From Gammaproteobacteria bacterium (GTDB lineage Bacteria > Pseudomonadota > Gammaproteobacteria > Acidiferrobacterales > SZUA-150): 5,745 bases of DNA. How positions within the stretch are numbered: the stretch's first letter is position 1; each line of letters starts with the position of its first letter. Of this stretch, positions 1-3,896 are shown piece by piece. Where the stretch lies: positions 1-5,745 of the forward strand of contig JAOUNW010000125.1 in assembly GCA_029880755.1 (NCBI GenBank). Reading direction: 5' to 3'. The position numbers were made by a program, and so were the translations under genes. Below the pieces are notes generated by a model. That model did not search any database. It saw only the letters and a list, made by a program, of their open reading frames with translations, and was not told where the DNA came from.

Positions 1-27
1 TGGTTGGTGGCTCTGAGCGTACGTTAA

Positions 28-582
28 CTACTTAAATCGTTTTACAAAGGTGCTCTGCACCACTGCCTGTGCTGTACGGGTTGCGCCGACACCATAACCG
101 GTAATCTTGTAATAATGCCTGCCGGATTGTTCTCCATATTGTCCCCCAAGACCCAGGTCATCGGGAATAAAAGCGCCATGCTCAATAATAATTCGGGGTT
201 GGGTATTGGCCTGGGTGATGCTAAGAGCGCTATCGAACTCTTCATACGAAACACTGTGGCGGCTACTTGAGTTGTCTGTCCACCAACTGTAGTTCTGGTT
301 GCTGAGATTTCCGAGGATTCCCGCCTTCCAGACACCATTTAACCCTGGATAACTGGCCTTAGGTTCGGGCCGAAACTCTTGGTTGCTAATCCAGTTTTCG
401 CCGGCACGAACCGCCGCTTCGGCTGCCTCAAAGGCAACCGCCTGATCACGCATATTGCCTGCCATCTTTTCCTGAAGCACGCTGGTGCTGACGGAGGTGA
501 TCCCGAGTATGGTCATAACCAGCAGCATAATGAGCGCGACCACGAGTGTGGTTCCGCTTTGTCGAGTCATATGAGTCGTCAT
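28..582 (-). CDS. pilX: Type IV pilus minor pilin PilX
   Basis: This encodes a 184-residue minor pilin of the PilX family, an inner-membrane pseudopilin that joins the tip/priming complex of type IV pili. The N-terminus reads RQSG then TTLVVALI, so PilD should cleave after Gly10 and leave a 10-residue leader. The hydrophobic helix spans about residues 11-31. The family signature LQEKMAGN lies at 36-43 and is followed by an FEAAEAA stretch at 51-57, both hallmarks of the PilX N-terminal domain. The mature protein has Val, not Glu, at position 5, as is known for PilX. The rest (about 60-184) is a variable soluble domain ending in a beta-rich YYKITGYG region. The start is the first ATG, 2 nt after the pilW stop, which implies translational coupling; a second in-frame ATG at codon 5 is possible. 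The length is normal for the family. The stop is 27 nt from the left edge, where pilY1 would normally follow. Confidence 0.93.
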   Translation of the reverse strand: MTTHMTRQSGTTLVVALIMLLVMTILGITSVSTSVLQEKMAGNMRDQAVAFEAAEAAVRAGENWISNQEFRPEPKASYPGLNGVWKAGILGNLSNQNYSWWTDNSSSRHSVSYEEFDSALSITQANTQPRIIIEHGAFIPDDLGLGGQYGEQSGRHYYKITGYGVGATRTAQAVVQSTFVKRFK

Positions 583-584
583 CG

Positions 585-1802
585 TTATAGCCCCCGGTTT
601 CTCAGTTGAACAGTGGCATTAAAAACCCGGCGGCGGCGGGTGTCGTCGACGGGGTCATATTCTGTGGCTGTCTCAGGGGTGGCTCCTGTTAGTAGGTAGG
701 TGCCGGTATCAGGTTCCATGTCGACGCCGGTGCCCTGAATATTTTCCGTTGCTGCCACCAGGCTGATGCGCACATTGACCACGCGGCTCCAGTTGGTTAC
801 CTCTGATGCTGTCAAAAATGTTGTCGGTTGGCCATTGCTTCGTGTTGTGCTTGTGGTGTCCTCGCCATACAGGATTTGCATGTTTTCAATACCCTCAACC
901 AGTTCTTCGCCACGCATTTGGTTGGAGCCTGGGGTCAGCGATGCGCGGAACAGGGACGGTTTTCCGCCGGCGCCGCGGGCGATATAGAAAACACTGGTTA
1001 CCAGTTTGGCCAACTCGGCGTCAGGTCCGTATTTGTGTTCCTGATTTTTGTCGGCGCAACTGCTGCCCCACTGAGAGCAGACGTTGCCGGGAACAGGATT
1101 AGCGGCATTAGTGTGGGTAAGGTTGGTTTTACTACTATTCATACTGCTGATTTGAAATATGGATGCCTTCTCGCAATCAGCGATTGTTACAATGTCGCCA
1201 ATCTCTAAACCTGCTGTTGCAGCAGCGCCATCGTCGAGAAATACGTTGGCCTCATTGTGATAGTCCGGTGCGCGCAGAGGAATCGTATTACCCAGACTGT
1301 AAACGACAATGATGTCTGTTCCGGCAATGGCCCCGGCCACGCCGCCACTGCCCGGGACGAGATTCGAGTCCAGGGTCGTACCCCAGCCAGAGGTTGTATT
1401 GGTCGGATTGGCGACGGCGCTAATCGTATCGTCAGGCGCGCTGTTGCTCGCCTCAAATCCAAAAATACCTCGCGTGGGATCAAATTGAATGTTCGTTGAA
1501 TCGACATAATTCACAATAGGAACGGTGCGCAAACATCCCATATTGCCTGCCATGCGAATCTCTCGGGTCAGGAAGTCCATGGCGAATCGGCCGTTTTCCT
1601 GGACCCGGGAAAGTCCTTCGGTGGCGCGATGCGTGCTGTTGCTGCTGATAAATATTTGAATCACGCCAATCATAATCAAGGAACTGAGCACCAGCGCCAC
1701 CATGAGTTCCACAATCGAAAATCCATGGCTCGTTCTTTTCGTCCGAGGGAGCGAAATTAAATTCTGAAAGGTAACCCTGTTTGTCCGGAGAAGAGTTTTC
1801 AT
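585..1802 (-). CDS. pilW: Type IV pilus minor pilin PilW
   Basis: This encodes a 405-residue PilW-family minor pilin, the largest pseudopilin of the tip/priming complex. The prepilin site is HG then FSIVE: cleavage after Gly27, Phe as mature residue 1 and Glu32 as the conserved Glu5. The N-methylation/hydrophobic helix spans about 28-53. A segment typical of PilW follows (LSRVQENGRFAMDFL, then REIRMAGNMGC). The C-terminus, RRRVFNATVQLRNRGL, is also a PilW hallmark. Cysteines in the middle (GNVC...SSC) could form a disulfide. The 27-residue leader is longer than usual for type IVa pilins, but no in-frame ATG lies closer to the site. The start codon overlaps the pilV stop as ATGA, and an AGGTG ribosome site (1808-1812) sits 5 nt upstream inside the end of pilV. 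Both support this start and tight coupling to pilV. Confidence 0.93.
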   Translation of the reverse strand: MKTLLRTNRVTFQNLISLPRTKRTSHGFSIVELMVALVLSSLIMIGVIQIFISSNSTHRATEGLSRVQENGRFAMDFLTREIRMAGNMGCLRTVPIVNYVDSTNIQFDPTRGIFGFEASNSAPDDTISAVANPTNTTSGWGTTLDSNLVPGSGGVAGAIAGTDIIVVYSLGNTIPLRAPDYHNEANVFLDDGAAATAGLEIGDIVTIADCEKASIFQISSMNSSKTNLTHTNAANPVPGNVCSQWGSSCADKNQEHKYGPDAELAKLVTSVFYIARGAGGKPSLFRASLTPGSNQMRGEELVEGIENMQILYGEDTTSTTRSNGQPTTFLTASEVTNWSRVVNVRISLVAATENIQGTGVDMEPDTGTYLLTGATPETATEYDPVDDTRRRRVFNATVQLRNRGL

Positions 1803-2317
1803 GGCAGCACCTGAATATTCATGGTTTGAGACATATCAACATCATCCTCTTTCCAGTCCACCCGGATCTGAAAAAGATAGACTGGAGCGCCTGAGGCCAG
1901 CGTGGAAGCCAGGCGAGTCACGCTTCCTTTTCCCTGGGCCAGCATTTTTTCAGCGCTAAGAGTTCGCTTCCACTGATCCTCGTCGTAGTCAGCGAATTGG
2001 GCAGGAGTGCAGTTTACGATTGTGCAGTTGAGCGCCCCTGATACCGGGGTGTTGTCCAGGGCAATGGCGTCATATTCGTCGTCCATAACACCCATTGGAT
2101 TGGCCCTCATGCGGTCGGCCATTTCTTCAATGAGTAGTGTGGCCTGGGTGCGCTCATAAGACTGGAAGTTGTATTTCAGGCCAAAAACTTCCAGACCTGC
2201 CAGCCCCAGCAGGCCGATGGATAACACGAGCAGGGCAATCAGGACTTCCAATAAGCTAAACCCGTGCTGGGAAGCGTGGGATCTCAATAATTGCTGTTTT
2301 GCTGAAATGATCTTCAT
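1799..2317 (-). CDS. pilV: Type IV pilus minor pilin PilV
   Basis: This encodes a PilV-family minor pilin of 172 residues from the chosen start. The prepilin site is HG then FSLLE: Gly19, Phe20 and Glu24 (mature Glu5). A leucine-rich helix follows (VLIALLVLSIGLLGLAGLE), then the family motif ATLLIEEMADRMRANP. Known PilV proteins form part of the minor-pilin tip complex with FimT/FimU, PilW, PilX and PilE. The ATG at 2317 is preferred because AGGGA (2326-2330) sits 8 nt upstream. It gives an 11-nt gap after the fimT stop. An ATG at 2338 is also in frame (179 residues, overlapping fimT by 10 nt) but has no convincing ribosome site and would lengthen the leader to 26. The 3' end overlaps pilW by 4 nt. 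Two cysteines close together (LNCTIVNC) in the soluble domain could pair. The family call is firm; the start is less so. Confidence 0.92.
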   Translation of the reverse strand: MKIISAKQQLLRSHASQHGFSLLEVLIALLVLSIGLLGLAGLEVFGLKYNFQSYERTQATLLIEEMADRMRANPMGVMDDEYDAIALDNTPVSGALNCTIVNCTPAQFADYDEDQWKRTLSAEKMLAQGKGSVTRLASTLASGAPVYLFQIRVDWKEDDVDMSQTMNIQVLP

Positions 2318-2325
2318 GACGCTAA

Positions 2326-2330
2326 TCCCT
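2326..2330 (-). promoter_or_regulatory. Ribosome binding site deciding the pilV start
   Basis: AGGGA on the minus strand overlaps the fimT stop codon and lies 8 nt before the ATG at 2317. It favours this ATG over the upstream in-frame ATG at 2338, which has no comparable site. Confidence 0.6.
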
Positions 2331-3006
2331 ATGGGCATGTGTCTGGCGGTGTCTTTTCAATCCGGACCTGACCAATTCTATTGATCAAAATGCTCTTGCC
2401 CGAGGCCGTGCCGCGGTCATCGCACAGGCGAAAGCCGCCACCATCGGGGATATTGCTTGTCCCCCGGGAGCTCAGAAGAATGGGCTCCACAATCCCTGTG
2501 GCATTGGGCCTCAGGGTGTTACCCCCCGCCAGGGCCTTGTGAAAACGTAGAGGCTGGTCGGTGTTATCCCATGTGCCGTTACTATTGGTATCCACAAACA
2601 CCAGCCAACCGTTTTCCCAGTTGCCGGCATTGGAACAACTGGCTCCTGTTGTTGAGCGGCAAATGCCAATGCTGCCGGATCTTTTGATAGCTTCACTTCT
2701 GGCGAGCGTCAGGTCGGTAAGCAGGCTATTGGCTTGAGTTACCAGCCGGTTGTTTTGGATTACGCCTCGGAAGTTTGGAATTGCCAGGGCGGCAACGATC
2801 GCAATAACGACCAGCGTGACCAATATCTCGATCATGCTAAAACCTAAATTTCTGCATAAAGGGATAGACGGCTTCTTTCTACGGATGAACGGTATGATAT
2901 TGGGGGTAGTCCAGCAGACGAACGGTATAATCAGGCAGACAAAAGGATTGTTAGCTTCGCTCGGAGAAGCGTTGATATGTCTGCTGTTTCGATTGTCTGC
3001 CTTCAT
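2329..3006 (-). CDS. fimT: GspH/FimT-family minor pseudopilin (FimT/FimU), 5' end uncertain
   Basis: From the ATG at 3006 this encodes 225 residues of a GspH/FimT pseudopilin, the H-type minor pilin that links the tip complex to the pilus. The pilin part is clear: LG then FSMIE, with Gly55, Phe56 and Glu60 (mature Glu5), and a helix through about residue 80 ending in AIPNF. The GspH-domain motif LARSEAIKRSG follows, then ENGWLVFVDTNSNG and a C-terminal NRIGQVRI strand. Four cysteines at about 116, 124, 195 and 224 could form two disulfides. The ATG at 3006 has AAGGA 8 nt upstream (3015-3019). It implies a 55-residue leader, far beyond the usual 5-25, rich in repeated PFVC/IIPF segments that coincide with AlgR-like boxes. 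There is no in-frame ATG, GTG, TTG or CTG between those boxes and the pilin motif. An ATG at 2857 would give a normal short leader but is one base out of frame. The frame stays open upstream to an ATG at 3117, which I do not favour. In Pseudomonas the equivalent gene at this operon position is fimU. Confidence 0.85.
   Translation of the reverse strand: MKADNRNSRHINASPSEANNPFVCLIIPFVCWTTPNIIPFIRRKKPSIPLCRNLGFSMIEILVTLVVIAIVAALAIPNFRGVIQNNRLVTQANSLLTDLTLARSEAIKRSGSIGICRSTTGASCSNAGNWENGWLVFVDTNSNGTWDNTDQPLRFHKALAGGNTLRPNATGIVEPILLSSRGTSNIPDGGGFRLCDDRGTASGKSILINRIGQVRIEKTPPDTCP
2884..2946 (-). promoter_or_regulatory. Three AlgR/LytTR-like direct repeats (predicted activator sites)
   Basis: Read on the minus strand, three 9-bp repeats occur in the same orientation: CCTTTTGTC (2938-2946), CCGTTCGTC (2917-2925) and CCGTTCATC (2884-2892). 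The middle one is identical to the core recognised by AlgR in Pseudomonas. The third differs at one base and the first at two. Start-to-start spacing is 21 bp (two helical turns, the usual period of LytTR-domain direct repeats) and then 33 bp (about three turns). Known biology: AlgR, the response regulator of the FimS(AlgZ)/AlgR system, activates the fimU-pilVWXY1Y2E operon of P. aeruginosa. The gene content here is the same. That AlgR acts at these repeats is inference, and they overlap the frame assigned to the fimT leader. Confidence 0.5.
2894..2922 (-). promoter_or_regulatory. Possible activator-dependent promoter for fimT-pilVWX
   Basis: On the minus strand TATCAT (2894-2899) matches the -10 consensus at 5 of 6 bases. 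With exactly 17 bp spacing, the -35 hexamer is TTCGTC (2917-2922), a poor match that lies inside the exact AlgR-like box. A weak -35 covered by an activator box is the layout expected of a LytTR-activated promoter. Transcription would begin near 2887, which puts the ATG at 3006 outside the transcript and leaves the out-of-frame ATG at 2857 as the nearest start. It therefore conflicts with the long-leader gene model. Confidence 0.3.
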
Positions 3007-3322
3007 TTTTCTATTCCTTGAAATCCAGAAACTACTTATTTCTAAGCAAATTCCGCTAGTTTCTCGAATAACCAAAACCAGTATATTCCTGTTCCTCCAG
3101 CCCGGCAATAGCGTCATTTATAATAGGGTATTAGTAAAATTCCGCCTGGGCGATCAATAAACTTATTTTATCTAGAAATTTTATGACAAATAATTTCACT
3201 AACAGGGTCGGGCCGCTCGCTCCGAATTTCGCTGGTTATCATTAGTCCGCGGCCCATTCTTTGATCAAACAAATGGTGCCCTGGTTTTTTATTACTACCC
3301 TCTCAAATATATCTTCTTACCT
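3007..3322. other. Intergenic region between pilE and fimT
   Basis: This 316-bp stretch holds no gene I can support. It is AT-rich, especially around 3115-3200, as expected of a promoter region for the leftward fimT operon. A TATAAA on the minus strand (3117-3122) could be a -10, but no good -35 lies at 16-18 bp, so I do not call a promoter there. A 7-bp perfect inverted repeat, GGGCCGC at 3210-3216 and GCGGCCC at 3249-3255, is present without a following T-run. I see no clear intrinsic terminator after pilE. Open frames through here on the plus strand look like shadows of the fimT region. Confidence 0.6.
3015..3019 (-). promoter_or_regulatory. Ribosome binding site for the long fimT start
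   Basis: AAGGA on the minus strand lies 8 nt before the ATG at 3006, with an A-rich spacer. This is the best Shine-Dalgarno match upstream of fimT and is the main reason for choosing that start despite the unusually long leader it implies. Confidence 0.5.
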
Positions 3323-3772
3323 TTACCAACAGCTATTCGGCGATTTCACTCTTAGGTTATTCAGCGTCATGGACGGGCATTTTGTGTCCAGATTCTGATT
3401 GCCCTTGGTTGTCGGCACTGCCAGGAGTTCATAGCTGGTGGCGGACTCGCTGTTTATCGATATGGTGTAATAACCCTCATAAGAACTTATGGTGGCTGTC
3501 GCATAACCTAACTCAGTAAGGGTTTTGCCTCCCGTGCTGTAGGTCTTGTTATCCATATAATATTGTTCCATTTTCGAGGCGATATCCCCCAATGTCGTTT
3601 TGGCATCGGCTCGACGCGATTTGCGCACGGAATCCTGGTAGGCCGGGTAGGCGAAGGCCGCAATGATTCCAATAATTACCACTACAATCATTAGCTCGAT
3701 CAAGGTAAACCCCTTGGCTTTTTGGGGCTTCCATACGGATGATGGCTTACTACCGAACAGTTGTGCTGACAT
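3323..3772 (-). CDS. pilE: Type IV pilus minor pilin PilE
   Basis: This encodes a 149-residue type IV pilin with a class III signal: KAKG then FTLIE, cleaved after Gly21, with Phe22 as mature residue 1 and Glu26 as Glu5. A textbook helix follows (MIVVVIIGIIAAFAYPAYQ), then RKSRRADAKTTLGDIASKMEQYY. This resembles PilE of Pseudomonas and the general pilin fold. The C-terminal pair Cys132 and Cys148 (KCPSMTLNNL ... NSCW) matches the disulfide-bounded D-region and the TLN(Q/N)L...CW ending of PilE minor pilins. That ending, and the position after pilY1, favour minor pilin PilE over major pilin PilA. The start is supported by AAGGA (3783-3787) 10 nt upstream. The gene follows pilY1 after 124 nt and is probably co-transcribed with it. 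The 21-residue leader is long for a type IVa pilin. Confidence 0.92.
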   Translation of the reverse strand: MSAQLFGSKPSSVWKPQKAKGFTLIELMIVVVIIGIIAAFAYPAYQDSVRKSRRADAKTTLGDIASKMEQYYMDNKTYSTGGKTLTELGYATATISSYEGYYTISINSESATSYELLAVPTTKGNQNLDTKCPSMTLNNLRVKSPNSCW

Positions 3773-3843
3773 AGTGTTAAGTTCCTTAAGTATTAAGTAT
3801 TGTTTTAAAGTCTATTTGCTCTAGCGAGACATCCTGCATAAAT

Positions 3844-3886
3844 GAGAGTAGCAGCTCAGCAAGATAATGCACTGGCTACTACCCTC
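3844..3886 (-). other. Strong hairpin between pilY1 and pilE
   Basis: The minus-strand transcript would form a 12-bp stem: GAGGGTAGTAGC (3875-3886) with GCTGCTACTCTC (3844-3855), ten Watson-Crick pairs and two G-U pairs, around a 19-nt loop that can add a CAG/CTG extension. It starts 10 nt after the pilY1 stop. Only AUUUAUG follows, not a U-tract, so it is not a standard intrinsic terminator. A role in attenuation or in protecting or processing the pilY1 3' end, so that pilE is expressed at a different level, is inference. Confidence 0.5.
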
Positions 3887-3896
3887 TGATTTATGA

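Noticed and set aside
379..1499. Several plus-strand frames of 70-126 codons opposite pilX and pilW
   Set aside because: They lie antisense to genes with clear family signatures and have no recognisable motifs or ribosome sites, so they are shadow frames.
3007..3117. Extension of fimT to the ATG at 3117 (262 residues)
   Set aside because: That ATG has no convincing ribosome site and would lengthen the prepilin leader to 92 residues. The ATG at 3006 is clearly better.
3117..3157. Sigma-70 promoter from TTGATC (3152-3157) with a -10 at TAATAC or TATAAA
   Set aside because: TAATAC matches the -10 at only 3 of 6 bases, and TATAAA (3117-3122) has no -35-like hexamer at 16-18 bp. I keep the region only as AT-rich probable promoter DNA.
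2750..3160. 136-residue plus-strand open frame with a hydrophobic C-terminal half
   Set aside because: It runs antisense to the fimT pilin helix and leader. Its hydrophobicity is the complement of that region and its repeats are the AlgR-like boxes. It has no family resemblance I recognise and opposes the operon direction.
3210..3255. 7-bp inverted repeat GGGCCGC/GCGGCCC as a terminator after pilE
   Set aside because: The loop is 32 nt and no T-run follows on the minus strand, so a terminator call is not supported.
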